From Phycisphaerae bacterium (GTDB lineage: Bacteria > Planctomycetota > Phycisphaerae > UBA1845), in the NCBI GenBank assembly GCA_029260135.1, contig JAJDDV010000038.1, forward strand, positions 1-42,039: 42,039 bases of DNA. Direction: 5' to 3'. Both the position numbers and the translations under genes were made by a program. Positions 1-7,631 of the stretch are shown in pieces. The notes below the pieces were generated by a model. The model was not told the DNA's origin and did no database searches. It was given only the letters and a program-made list of their open reading frames with translations. Positions within the stretch are counted from its first letter, which is position 1, and every line of letters begins with the position of its first letter.

Positions 1-2025
1 ATGAGGAACCTTGCGGTCCTTACCTGTCTTGCGGTCATGTCTTCTTTGTGGGCTCCGTCCTTTGCGCAGGATGACGGGGGCGCGGCGGTGCGATACCGAA
101 GTCCCCAGGAGGTTGCCGCATTCGTTGATGAGCTTGCAGCGGCTCACCCGGGTGCTGCGCGCGTCCGGACGCTCGCACGCACGCCGGGCGGCCGTGAAGT
201 CCGACTCCTCGAACTGGGCACGGAATCATCGGACGCACCCGCGATCCTGGTGGTGGCCAATCCGGAAGGCAACAGTCCGGTGGCTACGGAGGCGGCGCTC
301 ACGCTTGCGACGCATCTTGTCGGTGACTGGTCTGATGAGCTGGAGGCGAGGCGCTGGTATGTCGTTCCGGCCATCAATCCGGATGGCGCCGCGTCGTTCT
401 TTCGCAAGCCGGTTGCGGCGAACTTCGTCAACGCGCGCCCCTTCAACGATGACAACGATGACGCGACGGACGAGGACGGCACAGAGGATCTCAACGGTGA
501 CGGATTCATCACGACCATGCGTCAGGCGCACCCCGAGGGAGCGTGGATGGAGGTCGGGGACAACCCGCTGCTGATGAAGAAGGCGGAGGTGGGCAAGGGC
601 GAGAAGGGCGTGTACCGGCTTTTCTCCGAGGGGATCGACAACGACGGTGACGGCAAGATCAACGAGGATGGTCCGGGAGGCGTTGTTCCGGGGCACAACT
701 TCCCGCACGACTTCCAGCATTATACGAAGCGTGCAGGACGTTGGGCGGCGAGTGAGGCTGAGACCCGCGGGCTGCTCGAGTTCGCGTTCGATCATCCGGA
801 GATCGCGATGGTGATCGTTCTTGGACGAACGAACAGCCTCAAGGATGTCCCAGCGAGTTCGAAGAAGGCGGAGGCGGCGCAGGACAAGTACAAGCTTCCG
901 GAACGGTGGGCGAAGCGCATGGGCTTGGAGCCGGACAAGGAGTATCCGTTGAAGGATCTCGTGGAGATGGCGCGCGACTTCACGGGCTATCGCGAGATGA
1001 CCGAAGAGATGGTCTTGATGTTTCTGGGGGCGGGGGCTGCGACGAATCCGGATCGTGGCGATCTGCCGTACTGGAGCGAGATCAGCAAGCGCTACAACGA
1101 CTTCATCAAAGAGGCGAAGCTGGATGCAAAGCGTTTGAAGCCGGCGAAGCTTCCTTCGGGATGTGTGGAGGAGTGGGCCTACTACCAGTTCGGCGTTCCC
1201 ACGTTCAGCATGGATTTCTGGACGCTTCCGGAGAAGAAGGAAGAGAAGAAGGCTGAGGGGGAGAAAGCAGACGCACTGACGCCGGACAAGATCGAGGAGA
1301 TGTCGAGCGAGGAGTTCGTGGCGCTGGGGAAAGAGAAGATTGCCGCGTTCCTGAAGGCGAACAAGGCGCCGGGTGCTTTCTCGGCGGATATGGTGATCAA
1401 CGCGCTCAATTCCGGAATGATGAACACGAAGCGCATGGCGGAGTTCATGCGCAAAGCGAAGAAGAAAGAGGAATCGGGCGGGGCCGATGAGAAGGACCAG
1501 GCACTGCTCGCCTTCAACAAAGAGGCGTTCCTGGCCTGGCAGGATTATGAACATCCCACACTGGGCAAGGTGCAGATCGGCGGGAAAGTGCCGTATACCG
1601 ATCTGGTTCCGCCTGCCCAGGACGTTTCGAGTTTGTTGGAGAAACAACTGCCCTTCCTCCGGAAGCTCGTGGCGCTGACGCCCGAGGTCGGGATCGAGAA
1701 GGTCAACGTCGAGCGGAAAAGTGATGGGGTATGGAAGCTGGAGGTTTGGATCGCGAATCGGGGGTTCCTGCCGTATCCGACGCATCAGGGTCAGCGATGT
1801 AAGCGACCGACCCCGGTGGCCGTGACGGTCCAGGGTGAGGGCATGCGCCTGCTGGAGGGTCGGCCTCGAAAGGTGCTGGGGCTGCTCGGCGGATCGGGGG
1901 GCGTTCAGAAAGTTGGCTGGCTGGTGAATATGCCGGACGGCGCGGAGGTGACGGTGGAATCAGTGGCATTCAGCGCGGGGCGAGATCGGCGCACCGTGAA
2001 GCTGGTCGAGGGAGGTGAGAACTAA
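1..2025 (+). CDS. Exported M14 carboxypeptidase-fold protein, probable pseudoenzyme
   Basis: A 674-residue exported protein starting on the first base of the window, so its ribosome binding site is not visible. Residues 1-22 are a signal peptide ending ...SFA before QDD. The fold is recognised by alignment to the next gene: both share the ATE motif, the VVPAINPDG / IVPIVNVDN strand and two acidic DxDxDG-like segments (about residues 150-168 and 212-222). The zinc and catalytic positions intact in the neighbour are changed here: HxxE becomes E89-G-N-S92, the third ligand His becomes Gly275, the Asn-Arg pair becomes Asn-Phe (GHNFPHDF), and the general-base Glu becomes Asp405. I infer that peptide cleavage is lost and the protein binds or assists. 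A lysine/glutamate-rich insertion lies at about residues 410-500. The stop overlaps the next start by one base (TAATG), so the two are co-translated. Confidence 0.85.
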   Translation: MRNLAVLTCLAVMSSLWAPSFAQDDGGAAVRYRSPQEVAAFVDELAAAHPGAARVRTLARTPGGREVRLLELGTESSDAPAILVVANPEGNSPVATEAALTLATHLVGDWSDELEARRWYVVPAINPDGAASFFRKPVAANFVNARPFNDDNDDATDEDGTEDLNGDGFITTMRQAHPEGAWMEVGDNPLLMKKAEVGKGEKGVYRLFSEGIDNDGDGKINEDGPGGVVPGHNFPHDFQHYTKRAGRWAASEAETRGLLEFAFDHPEIAMVIVLGRTNSLKDVPASSKKAEAAQDKYKLPERWAKRMGLEPDKEYPLKDLVEMARDFTGYREMTEEMVLMFLGAGAATNPDRGDLPYWSEISKRYNDFIKEAKLDAKRLKPAKLPSGCVEEWAYYQFGVPTFSMDFWTLPEKKEEKKAEGEKADALTPDKIEEMSSEEFVALGKEKIAAFLKANKAPGAFSADMVINALNSGMMNTKRMAEFMRKAKKKEESGGADEKDQALLAFNKEAFLAWQDYEHPTLGKVQIGGKVPYTDLVPPAQDVSSLLEKQLPFLRKLVALTPEVGIEKVNVERKSDGVWKLEVWIANRGFLPYPTHQGQRCKRPTPVAVTVQGEGMRLLEGRPRKVLGLLGGSGGVQKVGWLVNMPDGAEVTVESVAFSAGRDRRTVKLVEGGEN

Positions 2026-3767
2026 TGGCACGTCATTCAACGATTGTGGCTTTGGGAATGATGCTTTTCGCGGTTGCGTCACCGATTCGCGCGGCGGAGA
2101 AGCCGACGCTGACATTCGATCACTTTTATGACGGTCCGGCGGTAGAGAAAGCGCTGCGCGAACTGCACGAGGCGTATCCAGGTCTTACGCGACTGGAAGC
2201 GATCGGAAAGAGTGAGGAGGGTCGCGACATCTGGGTGTTGACGATCAACAACACACAGACCGGATCGGATGCGGACAAGCCGGCGGTCTATGTGGACGGA
2301 GCGATACACGGCAACGAGATTCAGGCGACCGAGGTGTGCCTCTATCTGGCGTGGTATCTGCTGGACGGATACGACCGCGTCGAGATGATCGAAAAACTGG
2401 TCGATCATCGCGCGTTTTACATCGTTCCGATCGTGAATGTGGACAATCGCGCACGGTTCTTCGAAGAGCCCGGCGGCTACAACATCGGGCGAACGGGAAG
2501 CGTCGCGTACGACGATGATCGCGACGGCGTGTCTGACGAAGATGGATATGAGGACATCGACGGCGACGGCGAGGTTCTACGCATGCGCGTAAAGGATCCG
2601 TTTGGCACCCACAAGACACATCCGGACGATCCGCGCGTGATGGTTCGCATCAAGCCGGGCGAAAAGGCCGAGTGGCGCACGCTCGGCAGTGAAGGGATCG
2701 ACAACGACGGCGACGGGCGGATCAACGAAGACCCCCTGGGCTACCTGGATATGAACCGGAATTACGGGTTCAAGTGGCAGCCGCCGTATGTTCAGCGAGG
2801 CGCGGGTGACTTTCCGATGTCGGGGAACGTGACGCGGGCGGTTTCGGCGTTCGTCATCTCGAAGCCGAATATCTGCTTTAACGTTGCGCTGCACAACTCG
2901 GGCGGGTTGATCGTGCGTGGGCCGGGGTCGAAGCTGGCGGGGATGTATTCGCCGCGAGACATCAAGGTCTATGATTTTCTGGGCAAGGAGGGCGAGAAAA
3001 TCATCCCGGGATATCGCTATATCATCGGCGGCAAGGATATGTACACGACGCACGGTGATTTCGACGAGTGGATGTTTTCGAATCTGGGGATCTTCGGGTT
3101 TGTCGGCGAGTTGTTCATGAGCAGCCAGGAGCGCTATCGAAAGCCCGATGAGAAGAAGGCGGGCGATCAGCCTGACGAAGCCTACTTCAGTGGTACGCCC
3201 GAGGAGGAGAAGCAGAAGTTCAACGACCGGGTCAATCAGGGAACGATGTTCAAGGCGTGGACGAAGTTCGATCATCCGCAACTCGGCGAGGTGGAGATCG
3301 GTGGGTGGCGGACGTTCACGACGCGGATTCCACCGACGTTCATGCTTCCCGAGATGGTCCATCGAAATGCGTCGCTTATCATCTTCATTGCGCGGCAGGC
3401 GCCGGAGGTGGAGCTGGAGACAATCGACGTTGAATCGCTTGGCGGCGACCTTCACCGAATTCGGGTCCGGGCGATGAATCGCAAGGCCATTCCGACGATG
3501 TCGTCGAACGCGGCTCGGAAGAACCTGGTTCGCAAAGACATTCTCTCGATCGTGGGAGAGGGTATCGAGGTCGTGTCGGGGGGGATCGTTCAGGATCTTC
3601 TTTTGGATCGAGTCGATTACGTCGAGCACCGACCCCACATGGTCTTCACGACGATTCCGTCGTTTGGCAAACAGGACGTGCAGTGGATCGTGAAGGGTAG
3701 CGGCACGGTGACGGTGACGTTCCAATCGGTCAAGGCCACGGATCGGACGCTGAACCTCGAGCTGTAG
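2025..3767 (+). CDS. Exported zinc carboxypeptidase, M14 family
   Basis: A 580-residue secreted metallocarboxypeptidase. The signal peptide ends near residue 24 (IRAAE). Active-site residues are complete: zinc ligands H95-G-N-E98 and H290 (VALHNSGG), the substrate-binding Asn-Arg pair in DMNRNY (244-245), and the catalytic Glu362 in FVGELF. Two acidic repeats (about 163-182 and 225-236, with DDDRDG, DIDGDG, DNDGDG) look like calcium loops inserted in the catalytic domain. The C-terminal third (about 415-580) is a beta-rich region shared with the upstream paralogue. Known M14 enzymes remove C-terminal residues or cleave peptidoglycan peptides; the substrate here cannot be read from sequence. 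A GGAGGTGAG ribosome binding site lies inside the upstream gene at 2011-2019, and ATG overlaps its TAA by one base. Confidence 0.92.
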   Translation: MARHSTIVALGMMLFAVASPIRAAEKPTLTFDHFYDGPAVEKALRELHEAYPGLTRLEAIGKSEEGRDIWVLTINNTQTGSDADKPAVYVDGAIHGNEIQATEVCLYLAWYLLDGYDRVEMIEKLVDHRAFYIVPIVNVDNRARFFEEPGGYNIGRTGSVAYDDDRDGVSDEDGYEDIDGDGEVLRMRVKDPFGTHKTHPDDPRVMVRIKPGEKAEWRTLGSEGIDNDGDGRINEDPLGYLDMNRNYGFKWQPPYVQRGAGDFPMSGNVTRAVSAFVISKPNICFNVALHNSGGLIVRGPGSKLAGMYSPRDIKVYDFLGKEGEKIIPGYRYIIGGKDMYTTHGDFDEWMFSNLGIFGFVGELFMSSQERYRKPDEKKAGDQPDEAYFSGTPEEEKQKFNDRVNQGTMFKAWTKFDHPQLGEVEIGGWRTFTTRIPPTFMLPEMVHRNASLIIFIARQAPEVELETIDVESLGGDLHRIRVRAMNRKAIPTMSSNAARKNLVRKDILSIVGEGIEVVSGGIVQDLLLDRVDYVEHRPHMVFTTIPSFGKQDVQWIVKGSGTVTVTFQSVKATDRTLNLEL

Positions 3768-3806
3768 GGCCCAAGGGGCTGAGACTGCGCCGCGAAGACG
3801 GCCGTT

Positions 3807-4184
3807 TCAGCTCTTGATTCGGTTGGCGAGTCGCGCGATCTGGAGTTCGAGCCGCTTGACCTCTCGCGTAACGGCGTTCTTGTTGAGTTCGAGCCAATAC
3901 CAGACCTTCATTCCTGCGACGGCGGACCAGCAAATGATGCAGGCCGCTGCCCAGAGTACAATCTCACGTGTTTCCTGGGCACGGAAGAACCTGATGCCGG
4001 CCAGCGTGAACAACACGATGAACGTGGTACACCAGAAGACGCCGAAGAAAGTGAGCCAGCGGTGGCGTCCTTGGAAGGTCTCCATGATCATCGTGTACAT
4101 GGAGGGTTCGCCACCGACTTCGGCGAAGAGTTCGGCATCTTCCTTCTGCAGGGCTTCGCGAATGGACTTGTCGAGATCGCTCAT
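3807..4184 (-). CDS. Small two-helix membrane protein coupled to the ECF sigma factor (DUF6768-like)
   Basis: A 125-residue inner-membrane protein. Residues 1-42 are a soluble acidic start (SDLDKSIREALQKEDAEL), followed by membrane helices at about 43-66 and 74-97 and a short charged C-terminal helix (100-125) with a heptad-like pattern. It resembles the DUF6768 family from memory; no enzymatic motif is visible. Its ATG overlaps the TGA of the upstream sigma factor (ATGA at 4181-4184), so it is translated with it. By position it is a candidate regulator of that sigma factor, but it lacks the HxxxCxxC zinc motif of classical ZAS anti-sigma factors, so this role is inference. The gene ends convergently 39 bases from the M14 gene. 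Confidence 0.8.
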   Translation of the reverse strand: MSDLDKSIREALQKEDAELFAEVGGEPSMYTMIMETFQGRHRWLTFFGVFWCTTFIVLFTLAGIRFFRAQETREIVLWAAACIICWSAVAGMKVWYWLELNKNAVTREVKRLELQIARLANRIKS

Positions 4185-4741
4185 GGTCTCTTCCTTTCCA
4201 GGACTTCTCTCATCCGGCTTCTGGCGCTGTGAAGCCGAGACTTTACGGTTCCCACGGGCAGATTCAGCAGGCGCGCGATGTCGCTGAGCTGCAGTTCGTC
4301 GAGATAATGGAGCGATAGGATCGCCCTTTGCTCGTCGGTCAGTTTCGACAGCGCGTTACGCAAGGCGTCCGTTTCATCGCCGATTCGATCCGCGCGGAGA
4401 CCGTCGGATCGCTTCGCTTTGGCGGCGTGGCGGATCTCGTCAACGCCTCGCCGCTGGACCACACGGCGTCTCAATCCGTCCGCACACTTGTTGGCGACGA
4501 TTCGATAGGCCCAGGTCCGGAATCGGGCCGGGTCGTCGAGTCGGCCGATGGTACGGACGATGGCCAGCCACGCGTCCTGGACGATGTCCTGCGTTTGTTC
4601 GCGTTGTCCGGACAGTCGCCAGGCGAGGCGCGACAAGCGTGGATGCCATCGCTGAATCAGCGACCTCAGCGCGTCACGATCGCTTTCCTGGCATTTCAGG
4701 ACCAGCAGCTCGTCGTGAATATCGTCGGGCGTCCTGCTCAT
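4181..4741 (-). CDS. ECF-type RNA polymerase sigma factor
   Basis: A 186-residue sigma-70 family factor of the extracytoplasmic-function class. Region 2 spans about residues 25-92: QDIVQDAWLAIVR is the core-binding and -10 recognition helix, followed by FRTWAYRIVANKCADGLRR. A charged linker follows, then region 4 at about 126-178, with the -35-reading helix-turn-helix SDIARLLNLPVGTVKSRL. The reading frame is open upstream to 5101, but that extension is compositionally unlike a sigma factor. The ATG at 4739-4741 gives the family's usual length and is chosen, although no clear Shine-Dalgarno precedes it. The stop overlaps the following membrane-protein gene by four bases. It is divergent from a GNAT gene across about 174 bases. 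The regulon cannot be inferred. Confidence 0.9.
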   Translation of the reverse strand: MSRTPDDIHDELLVLKCQESDRDALRSLIQRWHPRLSRLAWRLSGQREQTQDIVQDAWLAIVRTIGRLDDPARFRTWAYRIVANKCADGLRRRVVQRRGVDEIRHAAKAKRSDGLRADRIGDETDALRNALSKLTDEQRAILSLHYLDELQLSDIARLLNLPVGTVKSRLHSARSRMREVLERKRP

Positions 4742-4915
4742 CGGCGTTGGGGATACAGTCGCACGATGGGCACAGCGGTTCAACCATTCTTCTAAAAATG
4801 TCGATGTGGCGCGTTCTGGGAGCGAGGTGCAAGTTGGAGGTGATTTATCGGGCGGGCGGTTGGCGGTATCTTCTTCGGAGATTCGCGGGGTCGGGGTTGA
4901 CGTCGAGAGCTGCTT

Positions 4916-5383
4916 ATGGACTTGCATCTTTGTCCGGTCAGTGCTGATGACGACGCCTTCTTGCGCGGTCTTTATGCGACGACCCGCGCGGAGGAGGTCG
5001 AGGCCTGGGGATGGAGCGAGGACGAGCGAGATGCCTTTCTCGACATGCAGTACCATCTGCAACGACAATCGTACGAGGTGCAGTTTCCGGGTGCGGATCA
5101 CCAGATCGTCCTGAACGGTGAAGAGAGGCTTGGCCGACTGTTTGTGTTGCGAACGGGTGACGAGCTTCGCCTCGTAGACATCTCGCTGCTACCGGAGTAT
5201 CGGCGCCGCGGGATCGGTACGACGCTGTTGGGCCAACTGCTGACGGAAGCAGGCCGGGCGGGGCAAACAGTAGGTCTGCAAGTGCTCGCGGCGAGCCCGG
5301 CGATTCGCTTGTACGAGCGGCTGGGCTTCACTGCGGTCAGCGACGACGGCGTGTATGTTCAGATGGAGGCGCATCCTCCGTGA
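4916..5383 (+). CDS. GNAT-family N-acetyltransferase
   Basis: A 155-residue acetyl-CoA-dependent acyltransferase. The fold is shown by the strand-loop-helix motif A, DISLLPEYRRRGIGTTLL (about 89-106), containing the pyrophosphate-binding RxxGxG signature, and by the C-terminal IRLYERLGFTAV typical of GNAT proteins. The N-terminal half carries RAEEVEAWGW and AFLDMQY, also found in the second GNAT gene of this cluster (RAEELAQTGL, AFLDMQF), so the two are paralogues. The natural substrate is unknown. The position upstream of a DUF6916-type gene and three tail-collar genes suggests modification of a protein or metabolite in that system (inference). The start ATG has only a weak purine stretch upstream. 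Confidence 0.88.
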   Translation: MDLHLCPVSADDDAFLRGLYATTRAEEVEAWGWSEDERDAFLDMQYHLQRQSYEVQFPGADHQIVLNGEERLGRLFVLRTGDELRLVDISLLPEYRRRGIGTTLLGQLLTEAGRAGQTVGLQVLAASPAIRLYERLGFTAVSDDGVYVQMEAHPP

Positions 5384-5521
5384 GTCGATGCAGGCTGGAA
5401 GAGGCTTGGAGGCGATTCTTGCCAACTGTCGGGGCACGGCGTAGAGTAGACGTATCGTTCTGACGCCTTATGACGGGGCTCAGGGTTCTTGGTTGCGGCT
5501 GACTGAAGGAGTCACGTAACG

Positions 5522-5974
5522 ATGGCGATGACAAGGGGCGAGTTCCTTCGATCGTTGGCGGTTGGTGCCGGCGCGGCGCTTTCCAGTATGACACCCGTTC
5601 GCGCCGGTGACGGTTCCCCCTCGACGGAGGTCGATGTCAGCCGGCTGTCGGATGCCGAAAGGGTACAGCGGATGGTCGAACGACTCAGCAAAGAGACGTT
5701 TCTCAAAAACTTGAATTCGACGTTTCGCGTTTTGGACAAGACGTCGCCGACGGTGGTCGAGGCGCGCCTGGTCGAGGTGAACGAGGGCCGTTCGAACGAG
5801 CAGGTCGAGCAGTTCTCGCTGATCTTCCGCGGTCCGCCGGAACCGTGCCTCGCGCAGCAAACGTACGAGCTTCAGCACAGTGCCATGGGCACGTTTGACC
5901 TGTTCCTCGTTCCGGTCGGTGCAGATGCGGATGGAATGACGTACGAGGCGGTGTTCAGTCGTCTCGTCCAGTAG
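5522..5974 (+). CDS. DUF6916-type exported protein with Tat-like leader
   Basis: A 150-residue protein with an N-terminal leader (TRGEFLRSLAVGAGAAL, ending near VRAGD) that resembles a twin-arginine signal but has Gly where the second Arg is expected. The mature part (about 55-150) reads FLKNLNSTFRVL ... FSLIFRGPPEPCLAQQTYEL ... GTFDLFLVPVGAD ... YEAVFSRL. I recognise this as the small DUF6916 domain, which commonly sits beside MdpB-type tail-collar genes; the function is unknown. A good AAGGAG site (5506-5511) lies 10 bases before the ATG. It lies between two GNAT genes on the same strand, 138 bases after the first and 68 before the second. Confidence 0.8.
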   Translation: MAMTRGEFLRSLAVGAGAALSSMTPVRAGDGSPSTEVDVSRLSDAERVQRMVERLSKETFLKNLNSTFRVLDKTSPTVVEARLVEVNEGRSNEQVEQFSLIFRGPPEPCLAQQTYELQHSAMGTFDLFLVPVGADADGMTYEAVFSRLVQ

Positions 5975-6042
5975 GCGTCGCGTCATGTCCAGTCGGTTTT
6001 CATCTTTCTCCCCGGGCCGCGAATTCATCCGGACGCATCGAC

Positions 6043-6549
6043 ATGTCCCGGCCTGAGCCTCTATCGCTTGGAGAGTCCATTGTGCTTCGAGCCGCCTGCG
6101 CCGAAGACGAGCCCTTCTTGCGCGAAGTGTATGCGTCTGCGCGGGCGGAGGAGTTGGCGCAGACCGGCCTTGATGAAGCTGCGAAGAGGGCGTTTCTCGA
6201 CATGCAGTTCGACGCGCAGTCGGCCGACTATAAGACACGTCTTCCCGAGGCCGATTTCGATGTCGTTCTTTGCGAAGGCAAGCCGGCCGGTCGTTGCTAC
6301 GTTGCGCGATCGAAGGAGGAGATTCGGATTCTGGATCTGGCCCTTCTTCTAGCTCATCATGGCGCGGGGATCGAGACGGTGCTGCTCGGCCGGCTGATCG
6401 AGGAATCGAAGGAGACAAAGCGCCCACTGCGCATGTTTCTGGACAACGGGAGCCGGGAGGTGAGTTTGTTCGAAGGTCTCGGATTCCGGTGCGTCGACGA
6501 GCAATCGGTCATGTCGTTGTACGAATGGCGTTCCGCTGCGCCTGAGTGA
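6043..6549 (+). CDS. GNAT-family acetyltransferase paralogue with degenerate acetyl-CoA motif
   Basis: A 168-residue GNAT protein related to the gene at 4916. Shared features are LRAACAEDEPFLREVYASARAEEL against the equivalent start, AFLDMQFDAQ, the strand RILDLALL, and the C-terminal SLFEGLGFRCV. Motif A, which should read R-x-x-G-x-G, reads H-G-A-G-I-E (LLAHHGAGIETVLL): the initial Arg and the last Gly are replaced. Acetyl-CoA binding may therefore be weakened or lost (inference). It ends seven bases before the stop of the convergent tail-collar gene. The upstream paralogue keeps the full motif, so one active and one altered copy coexist. Confidence 0.83.
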   Translation: MSRPEPLSLGESIVLRAACAEDEPFLREVYASARAEELAQTGLDEAAKRAFLDMQFDAQSADYKTRLPEADFDVVLCEGKPAGRCYVARSKEEIRILDLALLLAHHGAGIETVLLGRLIEESKETKRPLRMFLDNGSREVSLFEGLGFRCVDEQSVMSLYEWRSAAPE

Positions 6550-6556
6550 TGACGGG

Positions 6557-7081
6557 TCAGCCTCTGTTCGGATACACGCCTCGCAGCGCGATGATGAAGT
6601 GCATGGCGATGTAGGGCTGGCGATTCTCGTGCGCCTGTGAGACGCCTACGTCGCCGATGGTTTGAGGGTCGAGGGGAGTGGCGTTGGAGTCGGTCGCGTA
6701 GGCGTTTCCGCCGACCGACCGGGCGAGAACACTCGCGTCGGCGTTGGGTGAGAAGAGGGATGCTGGCTCCGCCATGGCTTGCACAGCGTGAGTGTGATGG
6801 GGCATCTGGGCCTCGGTCAGCGTTACAGTCGTGGTGCCGCTAATCTGGCCGAGTCGTCTGGAGGTCAATCCGGGTCCTTGGCCGGGGTGCATGGGCGCAC
6901 GACCCTGGAGGTTGGGAAGGGCGGTCCGTGTCCGCCCGTCGCCGCCATAGGTCGTTCCGATGAGTGAGAAGAGTGCGGTGTTCTGGGAGATGGGGAGCAA
7001 CTGCCCGTTGCAGAACGCCCAATTGCGTGGTGCGAAGTTGCTGGCGAAGATTCTGATTTCAGCGATAAACGGGTCCGACAT
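6557..7081 (-). CDS. Phage tail collar domain protein (MdpB/microcystin-dependent-protein type), third of three
   Basis: A 174-residue protein with the tail-collar fold near its start: FAPRNWAFCNGQLLPI, NTALFSLIGTTYGGDGRT and LPNLQGRAPMHPGQGPG (about 16-72). A more variable middle carries MPHHTHAVQA, and the end is QPYIAMHFIIALRGVYP, a hallmark of the MdpB family. Members are similar to short tail-fibre proteins of phages but are often chromosomal with no other phage genes; their role is not established. AAGGAG at 7088-7093 precedes the ATG by six bases. This is the last gene of a three-gene tandem; the spacing to the second gene is 18 bases. Confidence 0.9.
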   Translation of the reverse strand: MSDPFIAEIRIFASNFAPRNWAFCNGQLLPISQNTALFSLIGTTYGGDGRTRTALPNLQGRAPMHPGQGPGLTSRRLGQISGTTTVTLTEAQMPHHTHAVQAMAEPASLFSPNADASVLARSVGGNAYATDSNATPLDPQTIGDVGVSQAHENRQPYIAMHFIIALRGVYPNRG

Positions 7082-7099
7082 AGCGGTCTCCTTGACGGT

Positions 7100-7621
7100 T
7101 CAATTCCGCGAGGGATAGATCCCAACGAGCGCCACGATAAAGTGGACACAGAGGCACGGCATCAGGTTCGTGTGGTCTCGACTGCCACCGGAGGCCAGCA
7201 TCGCGTTTGACGCGAGGGCTCGGTCCACGCCGGGCGAGTCCCTGAAGATGCGCACGTTCGGTGATGAACCGAGGACGTTTCCTGCGGGATCGGGTTTGGT
7301 TCCCGACGACGATGATGCGGAAAAAGTGTGGGTGTGGGACGGGAGCTGATTCACCGTCAGCGTGACGTTCTCCTGTCCGCTCTTTTCGCCGAGTCCTCTT
7401 GCGCTCAGTCCGGGTCCCGATCCGGGGTGGATCGGGGCGCGGCCGCGCAAGTCGGGAAGCCGGAACGTGGTTTTCCCGTCTCCACCATAGATGGTACCGA
7501 AGAGACTGAACAGCGCGTCGTTCTGCGGGATCGAGAGAACTTGACCATCGCAAAAGGCCCATCCGCGCGGGGCGAAGTTTCCGGCGAACATCGTGATCTG
7601 ACCGACAAAGGGTTCCGACAC
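7100..7621 (-). CDS. Phage tail collar domain protein (MdpB type), second of three
   Basis: A 173-residue paralogue of its two neighbours. It shows the collar signature FAPRGWAFCDGQVLSI, NDALFSLFGTIYGGDGKT and LPDLRGRAPIHPGSGPG, the central LPSHTHTFSASS, and the C-terminal LCVHFIVALVGIYPSRN. Translation starts at a GTG (7619-7621). Its GAGGAG ribosome binding site (7628-7633) overlaps the stop codon of the preceding gene, so the pair is tightly coupled. Three-fold duplication with divergence suggests subunits that assemble together or present different surfaces (inference). No signal peptide is visible. Confidence 0.9.
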   Translation of the reverse strand: MSEPFVGQITMFAGNFAPRGWAFCDGQVLSIPQNDALFSLFGTIYGGDGKTTFRLPDLRGRAPIHPGSGPGLSARGLGEKSGQENVTLTVNQLPSHTHTFSASSSSGTKPDPAGNVLGSSPNVRIFRDSPGVDRALASNAMLASGGSRDHTNLMPCLCVHFIVALVGIYPSRN

Positions 7622-7631
7622 GGAGATCTCC

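Noticed and set aside
226..1785. 519-codon - strand frame opposite the first M14 gene
   Set aside because: Shadow frame; Arg/Leu/His-rich with no domain, while the + strand has a signal peptide and M14 alignment.
4742..5101. N-terminal extension of the sigma factor to 5101
   Set aside because: The added 120 residues are unlike sigma factors and would overlap the divergent GNAT gene; the ATG at 4739-4741 gives normal length.
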